DNA of 64,000 bases. Origin: Aliishimia sp039978895 (GTDB lineage Bacteria; Pseudomonadota; Alphaproteobacteria; Rhodobacterales; Rhodobacteraceae). Below are positions 54,171 through 63,367 of the stretch, one piece after another. The stretch lies in assembly GCA_039978895.1 (NCBI GenBank), contig JBDWAL010000050.1:186001-250000 (forward strand). Reading direction: 5' to 3'. How positions within the stretch are numbered: position 1 is the first letter of the stretch; the number at the start of each line of letters is the position of its first letter. Below the pieces are notes generated by a model. That model made no database searches. It saw only the letters and a list, made by a program, of their open reading frames with translations, and was not told the origin of the DNA. The position numbers were made by a program, and so were the translations under genes.

Positions 54171-55640
54171 ATGGCATCCGTTGAGTCCGCGCCCCAGTTT
54201 GCCCCGTTATTTCGATGGAAATTCAGCTCTTTGGGCCATCGAATCGTGAGCTGTATGCTGTTGGTGTCCACATTGTTTGCGATCTTTTCCACCTCGATCC
54301 AGATGTTCACTCTTTACCGTCAAGGGCGCGCGGAAACCCTAGAAACATTTGTGAGCATCGAAACAAGCTTTCTCGCCAGTATTGAAGACGCGCTTTGGCG
54401 ATCTGATGAAAGTCAGATTGGTCTGTTGTTAGACGGCGTGCTGGCCAAAAATGCGGTGCGTCATGTAAGCCTGACAACGTCCAACCAAGGCACTTGGACG
54501 CGCGGCGACCAAACCAGCGACAATTTGAAATCGAAACTTTATCATTTCAACCGAATGACGCCAAAAAACGGGCCGATCACTTTTGGGACGATGGAAGTTG
54601 GCATCACCTTCTCGCATGTGTGGTTTCAGGTTCAGCAGCAATTTAAGACGACGTTATTAACCAATCTGGCCAAGACTTTGGCCGTTGGCATGGCAATGTT
54701 GATGATTTTTGATCGTCTTGCGGCGCAACGTTTGCGGCGATTGGCGAACCAGGTTGTTAAAACTTCATGGCGGGACGTGACTTCGAAAGTGACGTTGGAA
54801 CGCGGAAATGAGGTGTTCCCGGACGAAATCGACAACATCGTCGATGCTTTGGAAGTTGTTCGATCTGACGCGTGTTATGCTTATGCCCGTCTCGACCAAG
54901 AAAAGACACGTGCAGATGCCCTCAACACATCGCTTCGTGCTGCAAATCAAGAGCAATCAGAGCTGACGACGGCCCTTTCGCATGACTTGATCACGCCAGT
55001 GAACACGCTTCAGATGCTGCTAAGCGAGCACGTGCATTTGCAGAAATTGCAAGAAGGTGAGCAAACCAGCGAACAGACTGAGTTATTGGCTGATATTGGT
55101 GAAACCGTTGACCGCATGCGCGCGCAAATCCAGAGTGTTGTGCAATATTCAACGTTGCTGAGCACGGCTCACACCTCTGAAATTTTGGATCTTGATGACG
55201 TGGTAGATGGATGTTTGACCACTCTTGCGGACGTCATAACTGACGAAACGAGCATTATTCGCCGGGCAAAACTTGGCAAAATGTCTGGCCACCCGTACGA
55301 GATCAAGGTTTTGATGTATGAGTTGCTTAAAAACGCGGTCAGCTACACGGCACCTGATCGCAGACTTCGACTTGAGATCATGCCGCTGGAAACCTGCGAT
55401 CCAGACGTGAGTGGGTTTGAAATAAAAGATAATGGCTGCGGAATCGCGGACGAATACATCAGCACCGCGTTTGGGCTTTTTAAGCGCTTGCATACATATG
55501 TCGACGTGCCCGGTGCAGGTATGGGGTTGGCGCTGTGCCGTCGTGTCGTCGAGCGCCACGGCGGAAGTATCGAGCTGAAGTCCAAAGCTGATGACGGCAC
55601 TTGTGTAACCGTCACTTTCCCCAAAGGGGGGCAGATTTGA
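54171..55640 (+). CDS. Membrane sensor histidine kinase
   Basis: 489 residues. Transmembrane segments at about 24-48 and 160-178 flank a periplasmic sensor of about 110 residues. A HAMP-like and coiled-coil segment follows (about 180-265), then the phosphoacceptor His in ALSHDLITPVNTLQML and an HATPase domain: ELLKNAVSYT (N box), DNGCGI (G1), FGLFKRL (F) and GAGMGLALCRRVVERHGG (G2). Complete catalytic machinery. The stop overlaps the start of the downstream response regulator (TTGA). Confidence 0.93.
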   Translation: MASVESAPQFAPLFRWKFSSLGHRIVSCMLLVSTLFAIFSTSIQMFTLYRQGRAETLETFVSIETSFLASIEDALWRSDESQIGLLLDGVLAKNAVRHVSLTTSNQGTWTRGDQTSDNLKSKLYHFNRMTPKNGPITFGTMEVGITFSHVWFQVQQQFKTTLLTNLAKTLAVGMAMLMIFDRLAAQRLRRLANQVVKTSWRDVTSKVTLERGNEVFPDEIDNIVDALEVVRSDACYAYARLDQEKTRADALNTSLRAANQEQSELTTALSHDLITPVNTLQMLLSEHVHLQKLQEGEQTSEQTELLADIGETVDRMRAQIQSVVQYSTLLSTAHTSEILDLDDVVDGCLTTLADVITDETSIIRRAKLGKMSGHPYEIKVLMYELLKNAVSYTAPDRRLRLEIMPLETCDPDVSGFEIKDNGCGIADEYISTAFGLFKRLHTYVDVPGAGMGLALCRRVVERHGGSIELKSKADDGTCVTVTFPKGGQI

Positions 55641-56035
55641 ACAAACTTGGCACAGTGATGATCATTGACGATGAAGACATCGATCAAAGGCAATATCTTA
55701 GGATCCTGCAAAGATCAGGAATGACAGAAGACATTCTTCAATTCGCCTACGCGGATGACGCATTGCAATGGCTTGAAACGCATCGCGCTCGGCGTATTGA
55801 TTTGATCCTATTGGATATCAACATGCCACGTATGAACGGATTTCAGTTTCTTGATGCTCTGGATGCCTTGGACGACTTTCCAAATGTGAACATTATCATG
55901 ATGCTCACGACGTCCCTTGCCCCACAAGATCAAGAGAAGGCGAATGCGCACAAGTTTGTAAAAGGTTTTTTGTCAAAACCTCTCATTCAAGATCACCTCG
56001 TGCATGCGGCGAGATTGCTGTCAGGGACGGTTTGA
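55637..56035 (+). CDS. CheY-like response regulator
   Basis: 132 residues, receiver domain only. TTG start at 55637 with GGGGGG upstream and a one-base-offset overlap with the kinase stop; an ATG at 55658 would cut the first beta strand. Conserved residues: DDE acidic pair, phospho-acceptor Asp in LILLDINMP, Thr in MLTTS, Lys in LSKPL. With no output domain it must act by protein contact or phosphotransfer. Cognate of the upstream kinase. Confidence 0.88.
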   Translation: MNKLGTVMIIDDEDIDQRQYLRILQRSGMTEDILQFAYADDALQWLETHRARRIDLILLDINMPRMNGFQFLDALDALDDFPNVNIIMMLTTSLAPQDQEKANAHKFVKGFLSKPLIQDHLVHAARLLSGTV

Positions 56036-56053
56036 TCTTCGCTGGATAGTTTG

Positions 56054-56068
56054 CGCCCCTTTGGGGTG
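56054..56068 (+). terminator. Possible short terminator
   Basis: CGCCCC-ttt-GGGGTG hairpin followed by TTTC, 19 bp after the response-regulator stop. Weak T-run. Confidence 0.3.
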
Positions 56069-56073
56069 TTTCA

Positions 56074-56232
56074 ATGTCAATCAAGGTGGACGGTCATCCC
56101 TTGTCCCTTGCACGTGCTCAACTAGCGGCCAATTTTTCCAAGCAACCTGTAGGTTTTAGGATTGCCGACACAGATCAAAGAAGGGGCAAATTCGGAGGGG
56201 CGGAACCGTTTACCCTGTCAGGCACATCTTAG
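56074..56232 (+). CDS. Short ORF (52 aa) between two-component pairs
   Basis: Frame from ATG 56074 (MSIKVDGHPLSLARAQLAAN) to TAG 56232. A GGGG 8 nt upstream is part of the hairpin, so it is a weak ribosome site. The amino-acid composition looks protein-like, ending FTLSGTS. Not recognised; may be a remnant. Confidence 0.2.
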   Translation: MSIKVDGHPLSLARAQLAANFSKQPVGFRIADTDQRRGKFGGAEPFTLSGTS

Positions 56233-56290
56233 CCCTGCCCCTTCATAGCCGGCTTCAGGTCAAAGACCCCAAGCCCCAACTAAAACGAGG

Positions 56291-57034
56291 TCAATGTTTG
56301 GTTTCGGGATCAGACTTCTTAGCACCAACGCGAAACTGCAGTTCTTCAAAAACGAAATCTTCGTCCGCAAGGAATTCTTCGATGAAAAGGCGCAAAGCAC
56401 TGCTCATATGAGTCTTTAATTTTGATGTTTCTGCATCAGACTCCGCGATGGGTGTCGCCGCGAGTTTTTCGCCTAGAATTTGTTTGAGGACGGTCAAGTT
56501 TCCGATGCGGCCTTGTTCATCGTCACGCATTTTACGCCGTTGGGCGCGATCTTTCCAAAAACTCAACGCTGTTTGTTCGCCACCTCTACGGGGGAGATCA
56601 GGTTCGACATTGATATGATCGACCACGTTCAAAACTGTCCGTACAGTGGCCAGTCCCAAATCAGATTTCGTCAAAAACGCATCGCATCCTTGTAACAAGC
56701 ACATGTCCTTGAGACCGTCATCTTCCCGTCCGCTTATCATCACGACGAAACTAGATGCATTATCCTTGTTCGCACGTAAAAGTTTCAACGCATCAAGCCC
56801 AGTTCCATCGGCAAGGCCAAAATCCATCAAAACCAGATCATATCGACCATTATCTAACTGGTCTGCGAAACTGTGCAGACAAACTGCTTCCGTAAGTTGG
56901 ACACTGTTCCCTTTTGCACGTTCAACCCACCGCCGCATGCGTTTTCGGTCGAATGCATCGTCGTCCAAAACCAAAACATTTATTGGCGCAAGGGCTTGGA
57001 CATCTTGGCCGTTTTTATGTGCTGCTAAATTCAT
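56291..57034 (-). CDS. Response regulator with novel helical C-terminal domain
   Basis: 247 residues. Receiver domain about 16-135: DDD acidic cluster (VLVLDDDAF), phospho-acceptor Asp in LVLMDFGLADG, Ser in MISGRED, Lys in LTKSDL. The C-terminal 110 residues are charged and helical (QRRKMRDDEQGRIGNLTVL, SALRLFIEEFLADEDFVFEE) with no known DNA-binding or enzymatic motif. It follows the soluble kinase gene by 39 bp in the same direction. Confidence 0.88.
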   Translation of the reverse strand: MNLAAHKNGQDVQALAPINVLVLDDDAFDRKRMRRWVERAKGNSVQLTEAVCLHSFADQLDNGRYDLVLMDFGLADGTGLDALKLLRANKDNASSFVVMISGREDDGLKDMCLLQGCDAFLTKSDLGLATVRTVLNVVDHINVEPDLPRRGGEQTALSFWKDRAQRRKMRDDEQGRIGNLTVLKQILGEKLAATPIAESDAETSKLKTHMSSALRLFIEEFLADEDFVFEELQFRVGAKKSDPETKH

Positions 57035-57073
57035 AGAACTTTCACTTGCTACCTAATTAAATTCCAACAAACG

Positions 57074-57874
57074 TCATGTGTTGCCCGCGTAATCCAACCC
57101 ATCAAACCGATCTGTTGGACGCAAACCTGCGTCATTTATGGTCACGCGCAGATGCAGCCCACCGAGTTTTGAACCAATGCCCGCATACACACCCCCCCCA
57201 TAATGCCGAGCAATGCGTTGCACCGTCGCCAACCCCATGCCACTCCCCTCGACCTCGTCGCGGCGACGCAATGTCGTCATGGGTCGAAACATCCGATGCA
57301 AATCCCTTAGTGCAACGCCAGGGCCATTATCATGAAAGTCGAGTGTGACCAGGTCTTCATGCCGCTCAGCGGACATTTGCAATCGCGCGCCCGTTTTACC
57401 GCAATGTTGCAGTAAATTATCCACAACACATTTGAGTAAAATGTAGCCATCTTTGTATCCAAGCGTCACCTCGGGCAGGTCGCGCGGGTATTCTATGTTC
57501 ACATGGTCGGGAACTGCGCTTTCAGCAACCACGCGGTCCATAAGATCAGTCAAAGAGAACTTACTGATTTCTTGCAATCGACCTACCCGTGAAAAAACGA
57601 GCAAATCCAAAAACATTCGATCTAAGCGGCGCGCATGACGTTCAAGCAGATCAAAATCGTCGCGCATATCATCTGTAAGCTCAACCCCTTCCGAGATCAG
57701 ATCACTGCGCAACCATTGCGGCACTTCGCCGAGTGCGCGTGCAGAATTTCGCAAATCATGGCTCACAATGTAGACGAATTCTTCGAGCTCGGAATTTGGT
57801 TCAGACGGTGCGATATGGACCAGATCTTGATCTTTACCATCCAAAGGCAGCGGGGTCTTTTCCATCATCGTCAT
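57074..57874 (-). CDS. Soluble sensor histidine kinase
   Basis: 266 residues with no membrane segment and almost no sensor domain. Phosphoacceptor His in EEFVYIVSHDLRNSARALGE (about 39), resembling phytochrome-type kinases. HATPase: KCVVDNLLQHC (N box), DNGPGV (G1), EGSGMGLATVQRIARHYGG (G2). Input must come from another protein. Paired with the response regulator downstream. Start could be Met1, 3 or 4. Confidence 0.9.
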   Translation of the reverse strand: MTMMEKTPLPLDGKDQDLVHIAPSEPNSELEEFVYIVSHDLRNSARALGEVPQWLRSDLISEGVELTDDMRDDFDLLERHARRLDRMFLDLLVFSRVGRLQEISKFSLTDLMDRVVAESAVPDHVNIEYPRDLPEVTLGYKDGYILLKCVVDNLLQHCGKTGARLQMSAERHEDLVTLDFHDNGPGVALRDLHRMFRPMTTLRRRDEVEGSGMGLATVQRIARHYGGGVYAGIGSKLGGLHLRVTINDAGLRPTDRFDGLDYAGNT

Positions 57875-58107
57875 ATTTAAACCCTAGATGCCTCAACTAT
57901 CCTACAGCGAGATCGCACTGCCAATTCGTTGCTAAGGACTATGACGTAGGGGTCTGAAGATGCCGTTAAGTCCAAAATTCGAACATTAACAGCACCAGCA
58001 TTAGAGCGCGGTTTACGCCAAACCGAAAAATTGTCGAATAAATGAGCGCCGGTCATGCGAGCCGAACTGGTCACATGGATCGATTGTTGTAGCCTTCACA
58101 ACAACCT

Positions 58108-58344
58108 TCACCACGGCAACTTTTTTGCGACCCTTACGGCAAGAACCCCAATCGGCTTTCCAACCAGCAAGGACATGATCAACGCCACAGGCCAAGCCGA
58201 GACGAAGGTTTTCAACCACACAATATGCCAATCTTGCGTGAATCCAATTTTTATAACGACGAAATATCCCGACAGAGAAAATGCCATCACAAGGCTCATC
58301 AGAAATCCGGTGGTTATTTTCTCTTTCATAGACATGGCTTGCAT
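58108..58344 (-). CDS. DUF2798 small membrane protein
   Basis: 78 residues with two transmembrane helices (about 10-32 and 42-65) and the patterns TGFLMSLVMAFSLSGYF and WPVALIMSLLVGKPIG typical of DUF2798. It is divergent from a MarR regulator and shares its operator region. Members of the family are often next to MarR or TetR genes. Function unknown. Confidence 0.85.
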   Translation of the reverse strand: MQAMSMKEKITTGFLMSLVMAFSLSGYFVVIKIGFTQDWHIVWLKTFVSAWPVALIMSLLVGKPIGVLAVRVAKKLPW

Positions 58345-58361
58345 CTTTCATGTTCGAGCAT

Positions 58362-58404
58362 CAATATAAGGTACCTGATAAATTATGTAAGGCACCTTAT
58401 ATTG
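58362..58404. promoter_or_regulatory. Long inverted-repeat operator between DUF2798 and marR
   Basis: CAATATAAGGTACCT (58362-58376) and its reverse complement with one mismatch at 58390-58404, spaced by 13 bp. It covers the intergenic region and the presumed marR start codon, so the MarR protein probably represses both genes from here. Confidence 0.7.
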
Positions 58405-58833
58405 TCAACTCTCGAAAAAGACGCATTGGGGCGTTCGCTTAAGATGGCTCAACTGGCGCTGAAGAATGCCATGGAAGCCAAATTTCGTGCGCTGGACTTA
58501 ACCTTGCCGCAATACGCGGTGTTGTCTCAGTTGGCGTTGAAAGAAGGTCAAACCAACGCTGAGTTGGCGCGCAATGCGTTTATCACCCCCCAATCCATGC
58601 AAGGGATTCTGTCCAATATGGAAACGTCGGGTTTGATTGAGAGAAAGGCAGACCAAGAGCATGGGCGCCGCCAGCCTGCTAGATTGACGCCGACTGGGGC
58701 GGAAAAATTAACCAAAGCCCGAGATTTATCTCAGGAGGCCGAAGACACATTGTTGCGGGCTGTGGCGCCACTTAACCCAGAGGACGTTTTGGCCTTGTTT
58801 CAACGAATCCACCAAAGCTTGTCTGAGCTGTAA
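58402..58833 (+). CDS. MarR family transcriptional regulator
   Basis: 143 residues from TTG 58402 (LSTLEKDALGRSLKMAQLAL). ATG 58444 would cut the first helix. The HTH core is QYAVLSQLALKEGQTNAELA, then ITPQSMQGILSNMETSGLIERK with the wing DQEHGRRQPARLTPTG. The start lies within the palindrome shared with the divergent DUF2798 gene. Ligand unknown. Confidence 0.87.
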   Translation: MSTLEKDALGRSLKMAQLALKNAMEAKFRALDLTLPQYAVLSQLALKEGQTNAELARNAFITPQSMQGILSNMETSGLIERKADQEHGRRQPARLTPTGAEKLTKARDLSQEAEDTLLRAVAPLNPEDVLALFQRIHQSLSEL

Positions 58834-59062
58834 GAAGTTGCTTGTGGACGTGATGGCGATGCAGACAGTTTTCTGGGCGGCACCCGGTTTTCTGGTATCG
58901 ACCCTTGAAGACAACAACTTTGAGCGATGCGGTTCAAATTACTTTTGTTGCTTATGACTTCCGCGACAAACACCAATGCATCTGATCAAAGGATAAACTA
59001 TCTCCGCGCCCTGAAATCTCTTTGACTGGTCGATGTTACGGCGCACTCCTGATGTGGAGGAG

Positions 59063-59138
<76 letters not shown>

Positions 59139-59184
59139 GAGTGAGAGCCGTTTAACGTGGGATTCGCGGCCTTGCAAGCCTCAA

Positions 59185-59757
59185 CTAGAGCTTTCTGTGA
59201 GATGAATTTTCAACAACGTACACAACACCCTGCCCGCCCGGCAAATCCCCCAGTGAACTCGCGGGTTTATTCATGGCCACAGCCCGCAACATACGGGATG
59301 TAATCCCATGGGTGACGCAGATCGTCGGACGGCTTAAATCAGCAAGAAACGCTGCACATCGGGCACGCAAATTGGCAAATCCTTCGCCGCCCGGAGCATG
59401 TTCATAAAGCCCCAAGGGACCATCAGGGGTATCTTCTAGAACAACGCCATTTGCCGAAAGACCTGCGCGCAATTGTCCCGACCAATCGCCAACTTCAATT
59501 TCGCGCAATCGATCATCCGTGCGTAAAAGCGTCGCTTGGCGGGCCAAAGCAATTGCAGCGGTCTCAAAGGCGCGACCTTGTGGGCTGACGCGGACATCAA
59601 ACTGGGTCAAATCCAGCTTAGCCAATGTTTCGCCCTGTTGCGCGGCTTGTTGCAGCCCCTTTGGCGTCAACGGGGAGTTCAGCGCGCCTTGAAACCGACC
59701 TTCTGCGTTCCAAACTGTTTCGCCGTGTCTGAGGACATAGATCGGTTGGTATTGCAT
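59185..59757 (-). CDS. Histidine phosphatase family protein
   Basis: 190 residues of the phosphoglycerate-mutase-like superfamily. The RHGE motif (YVLRHGETVWNAEGRFQG, about 10-27) holds the catalytic His and Arg; a second catalytic His is in CVTHGITSRML. Substrate not predictable; similar proteins are phosphatases of small metabolites. It is flanked by two tRNA-Val genes on the same strand. Confidence 0.9.
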   Translation of the reverse strand: MQYQPIYVLRHGETVWNAEGRFQGALNSPLTPKGLQQAAQQGETLAKLDLTQFDVRVSPQGRAFETAAIALARQATLLRTDDRLREIEVGDWSGQLRAGLSANGVVLEDTPDGPLGLYEHAPGGEGFANLRARCAAFLADLSRPTICVTHGITSRMLRAVAMNKPASSLGDLPGGQGVVYVVENSSHRKL

Positions 59758-59806
59758 ATTAAGCCCCTGAAATATCGAAGTAAAAACGTGGCGTGCGTGC
59801 GTTTGA

Positions 59807-59881
59807 TGGTGGGTGATAAGAGATTTGAACTCCTGACATCTTCGATGTGAACGAAGCGCTCTACCACTGAGCTAATCACCC
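59807..59881 (-). tRNA. tRNA-Val(CAC)
   Basis: 75 nt. GGGTGAT/ATCACCC acceptor, anticodon loop TTCACAT between CTTCG/CGAAG (anticodon CAC), T-loop AGTTCAAATCT, encoded CCA. Highly similar to tRNA-Val(TAC) at 59063. Confidence 0.96.
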
Positions 59882-59967
59882 AACGGGCATCGGGATAGCC
59901 AATCCCCCCCTTACCTGCAAGAGCCATTGCGCTTGACCGTAGCACATGTTGCCGCCAGCCTGCCTGC

Positions 59968-60432
59968 ATGACTTTTGATCCAACGCAGCATCAAACGCAC
60001 CCGCCCCGCACCTTTGCCGACTTCCAGATTGGGGAAGTGTTTCGCGCGCCGTCACGCACCATGACGACTGCGCTATTTGCAGCCTTTCAGACCGTCAGCG
60101 GCGACAATCATCCGATCCATTATGATCGCGCCTATTTGAAACGACTGGGGCACAAAGGGTTGATGGCACACGGGTATCAGACCTTGGTTCAGGCCGCGAT
60201 TGGGGCCGGCCCTTTAGCACATCAAATGGGTGAAGCCTTGATAGGGTTTGTCGAACAATCCAGCCGGTTTTTGGCCCCCGTCTACGAGGGTGACACATTA
60301 TATCCCGTCTTTGAGATCGTTGAAAAAGCGAAGCGCAGCACAACGGGTACGCTTCAACTGAGAATAGAGATCTTCAATCAGGACAGCCTTTGCGTCTGCG
60401 ACGGACTTCAGACCTATTTGATGCGGCTTTAA
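59968..60432 (+). CDS. MaoC-like dehydratase
   Basis: 154 residues. Hot-dog fold of the (R)-specific enoyl-CoA hydratase/MaoC family. The substrate-binding Asp-His pair lies in SGDNHPIHYDRAYLKRLGHK, and AHGYQTLVQAAIG continues the central helix. The substrate is presumably an enoyl-CoA; no pathway partners nearby. Confidence 0.87.
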   Translation: MTFDPTQHQTHPPRTFADFQIGEVFRAPSRTMTTALFAAFQTVSGDNHPIHYDRAYLKRLGHKGLMAHGYQTLVQAAIGAGPLAHQMGEALIGFVEQSSRFLAPVYEGDTLYPVFEIVEKAKRSTTGTLQLRIEIFNQDSLCVCDGLQTYLMRL

Positions 60433-60434
60433 GT

Positions 60435-60764
60435 CTACGTCGGTGCCTTGGGCTGACGCAGTTTGGCAATCGTGATGCGACCATTGCCGGTTTCTTTGAC
60501 ACGCTGAATTTTGAGTTTTCCGAAAGGCGGCAGGTTCAGCTCTTGGTCCTGCGCGATGGCCTCGCCCATGACGGCCAGCATTGCTTCGACAACAGGTTTC
60601 ACGTCTTTGCGTTTCTGGCCTGATTTCTCGGCCACAGCGTCCAGCAGTTCTTTTTTGCGCAACACTGGGGCTGTCACTGTCGGCTCGATGCTTTCAACAA
60701 CCACAGGATCAATGTCGTGAGATGTATCTTGGGGGGCGTCGGTGTCGGATGTGTCAGATATCAT
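60435..60764 (-). CDS. HU-family DNA-binding protein with acidic N-terminal extension
   Basis: 109 residues. Residues 1-33 are acidic and Asp/Pro/Thr-rich, not found in normal HU (about 90 aa). Residues 34-105 match the HU fold (LRKKELLDAVAEKSGQKRKD, LPPFGKLKIQRVKETG), but the DNA-binding arm is short (GNGRIT) and lacks the RNPxTG motif. It follows lon downstream of the lon terminator. Confidence 0.8.
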   Translation of the reverse strand: MISDTSDTDAPQDTSHDIDPVVVESIEPTVTAPVLRKKELLDAVAEKSGQKRKDVKPVVEAMLAVMGEAIAQDQELNLPPFGKLKIQRVKETGNGRITIAKLRQPKAPT

Positions 60765-60778
60765 TTTTCTATCCTCAT

Positions 60779-60816
60779 AAAAAACGCCCCAACACCGTTG
60801 CGGGTTTGGGGCGTTT
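60779..60816 (-). terminator. Rho-independent terminator of lon
   Basis: AAACGCCCCAA/TTGGGGCGTTT stem; T-run TTTTTT on the minus strand. It lies 31 bp after the lon stop. Confidence 0.9.
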
Positions 60817-60846
60817 AAATTTAAAACAACGCACTAGAGCGCGATG

Positions 60847-63258
60847 TTAATGTGCAGTTGCACCAGAATTGCGCGCGGCAGCATCGGCGATCGCGGCGGC
60901 GGCCGCAGCTTCTTCTGCAGCTTCATCCCACTCGATTGCTTCGGGTTCTGCGACCAATGCAATCTTCAAAACTTCCGAGACATGCGACACGGGGATGATG
61001 TCCAACCCTTCTTTCACATTGTCCGGAATTTCCGGAAGGTCCTTGGCGTTTTCTTCGGGGATCAGCACCGTTTTGATCCCGCCGCGCAAGGCTGCAAGCA
61101 GTTTTTCCTTTAGGCCACCAATCGGCATAGCATTACCGCGCAGGCTGACTTCACCCGTCATGGCAATATCTTTGCGCACCGCGATGCCGGTCAAGACGGA
61201 CACAATCGACGTCACCATTGCAAGTCCTGCGGAGGGCCCGTCTTTTGGCGTCGCGCCGTCTGGAACGTGAACGTGGATGTCCATTTTGTCGAACTGCGTT
61301 GGCTTCACACCGATTTTCGGACTAATCGAGCGAACATACGAGCTGGCCGCGTCGATGGATTCCTTCATCACATCGCCAAGTTTACCAGTTGTTTTCATCC
61401 GCCCTTTTCCGGGCAGTTTTAGCGCTTCGATATGCAGCAAATCGCCACCAACGGAAGTCCATGCCAGCCCGGTTACAACACCGATCTGATCATCTTTTTC
61501 CGCCAACCCGTGACGATATTTTGGCACGCCAAGGAAGTCTTCCATGTTCTCGTCGGTAACAACGACATGTTCGGCTTCTTTTTTAACAATCTTGGTCAGT
61601 GACTTACGCGCTGTTTTCGCGATTTCACGTTCAAGGTTACGCACGCCAGCTTCACGGGTGTAGCGTTGGATAATTTGCTTGAGCCCGGCATCTGTCAGCT
61701 CGTATTCGCCTTTTTTCAGACCGTGGTTTTTGATCTGTTTGGCAATTAAGTGCTGCTTGGCGATCTCTTGCTTTTCGTCTTCTGTGTAACCCGCGAGAGG
61801 GATAATCTCCATCCGGTCGAGCAACGGCCCAGGCATATTGTAGCTATTTGAGGTCGTCAGAAACATCACGTTGCTGAGGTCGTATTCGACTTCCAGGTAG
61901 TGATCCACGAAGGTGGAGTTCTGTTCTGGATCGAGCACTTCCAACATTGCGGAGGCAGGGTCACCACGGAAATCTTGACCCATTTTGTCGATTTCGTCGA
62001 GCAAGATCAGCGGGTTGGTAGTTTTCGCCTTCTTCAATGCCTGAATGATTTTTCCGGGCATGGACCCGATATAGGTCCGACGGTGACCGCGGATTTCAGA
62101 TTCGTCACGCACCCCCCCAAGCGAGATGCGGATGAATTCGCGCCCCGTTGCTTTGGCAACCGATTTCCCAAGCGAGGTTTTCCCGACACCGGGAGGCCCC
62201 ACAAGGCACATGATCGGGCCTTTCATCTTTTGGGAGCGCTGTTGAACCGCCAAATATTCAACGATCCGTTCTTTGACTTTTTCCAAGCCATAGTGGTCGT
62301 CATCGAGCGTTTTTTGCGCACGGCCAAGGTCTTTTTTGACGCGGGATTTTGTGCCCCACGGAATTGCCAAAATCCAATCGAGATAGTTGCGAACAACGGT
62401 CGCTTCCGCACTCATTGGGCTCATATTCTTGAGCTTTTTGACTTCCGCGTCCGCTTTTTCGCGTGCTTCCTTGCTGAGTTTTGTTTCAGCAATTTTCGCT
62501 TCCAGCTCGGCAACTTCGTTCTGGCCGTCTTCGCCATCCCCAAGTTCGCGCTGGATCGCTTTCATCTGCTCGTTCAGATAATATTCGCGCTGTGTCCGCT
62601 CCATCTGAGTTTTCACGCGGGTTTTGATCTTTTTCTCGACCTGTAGCACGGACATTTCGCCCTGCATCAGCCCGTAGACTTTCTCGAGCCGCTCGCTCAC
62701 GGACAACGTTTCCAGCAAGTCCTGCTTTTGGTCAACTTCAATGCCCAAATGGCCCGCGACCAAATCCGCCAATTTGGCAGGTTCAACGGCTTCACCAACC
62801 GCGCTAAGCGCTTCTTCGGGGATGTTTTTCTTGACCTTAGCGTAGCGTTCAAACTCATCCGCAACAGAGCGCAAAAGCGCTTCCGTCGTGGAGGCATCGC
62901 CCGGCATTTCTGTCAGGTAATCCGCCTTAGCTTCAAAGAACGTGTCATTTTCAAGGAATTCTGTGATGCGCACACGTGCGATGCCTTCCACCAGCACCTT
63001 CACAGTACCGTCGGGCAATTTCAGCAATTGCAGCACATTCGCCAGAACGCCAGCTTTGAAAATGCCGTCCATATCCGGGTCGTCCACAGAAGGATCAATT
63101 TGGCTCGACAGCAGGATTTGCTTGTCATCCGCCATCACTTCTTCCAGCGCCTTCACCGATTTTTCGCGACCCACAAAAAGGGGCACAACCATGTGGGGAA
63201 ACACCACAATATCGCGTAGCGGCAACACTGGGTATGAGGCGTTAAGAGGCTCTTGCAT
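60847..63258 (-). CDS. lon: ATP-dependent Lon protease
   Basis: 803 residues, full length. N-terminal substrate domain (about 10-200), coiled coil, AAA+ domain (Walker A VGPPGVGKTSLGKS, Walker B LLDEIDKMG), and C-terminal Ser-Lys protease (Ser in PKDGPSAGLAM, Lys in GGLKEKLLAALRGG). It degrades misfolded and regulatory proteins. A CTTGAAA heat-shock-like -35 element lies about 100 bp upstream. Confidence 0.97.
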   Translation of the reverse strand: MQEPLNASYPVLPLRDIVVFPHMVVPLFVGREKSVKALEEVMADDKQILLSSQIDPSVDDPDMDGIFKAGVLANVLQLLKLPDGTVKVLVEGIARVRITEFLENDTFFEAKADYLTEMPGDASTTEALLRSVADEFERYAKVKKNIPEEALSAVGEAVEPAKLADLVAGHLGIEVDQKQDLLETLSVSERLEKVYGLMQGEMSVLQVEKKIKTRVKTQMERTQREYYLNEQMKAIQRELGDGEDGQNEVAELEAKIAETKLSKEAREKADAEVKKLKNMSPMSAEATVVRNYLDWILAIPWGTKSRVKKDLGRAQKTLDDDHYGLEKVKERIVEYLAVQQRSQKMKGPIMCLVGPPGVGKTSLGKSVAKATGREFIRISLGGVRDESEIRGHRRTYIGSMPGKIIQALKKAKTTNPLILLDEIDKMGQDFRGDPASAMLEVLDPEQNSTFVDHYLEVEYDLSNVMFLTTSNSYNMPGPLLDRMEIIPLAGYTEDEKQEIAKQHLIAKQIKNHGLKKGEYELTDAGLKQIIQRYTREAGVRNLEREIAKTARKSLTKIVKKEAEHVVVTDENMEDFLGVPKYRHGLAEKDDQIGVVTGLAWTSVGGDLLHIEALKLPGKGRMKTTGKLGDVMKESIDAASSYVRSISPKIGVKPTQFDKMDIHVHVPDGATPKDGPSAGLAMVTSIVSVLTGIAVRKDIAMTGEVSLRGNAMPIGGLKEKLLAALRGGIKTVLIPEENAKDLPEIPDNVKEGLDIIPVSHVSEVLKIALVAEPEAIEWDEAAEEAAAAAAIADAAARNSGATAH

Positions 63259-63360
63259 GCTCTATCCTTATCTTTGGCAGATCGTCCTTGCCCCTGTCAT
63301 CAGGCAGCGCTGGCCGTCTCCATGTTAGTGGACTTATTACCTGTGGCTCTGTGCGGCCCG

Positions 63361-63367
63361 TTTCAAG
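63361..63367 (-). promoter_or_regulatory. Candidate heat-shock (RpoH-type) -35 of lon
   Basis: CTTGAAA on the minus strand, about 100 bp before the lon start. It matches the RpoH -35 core, but no convincing -10 is seen at the expected spacing. Lon is heat-shock controlled in many bacteria. Confidence 0.3.
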
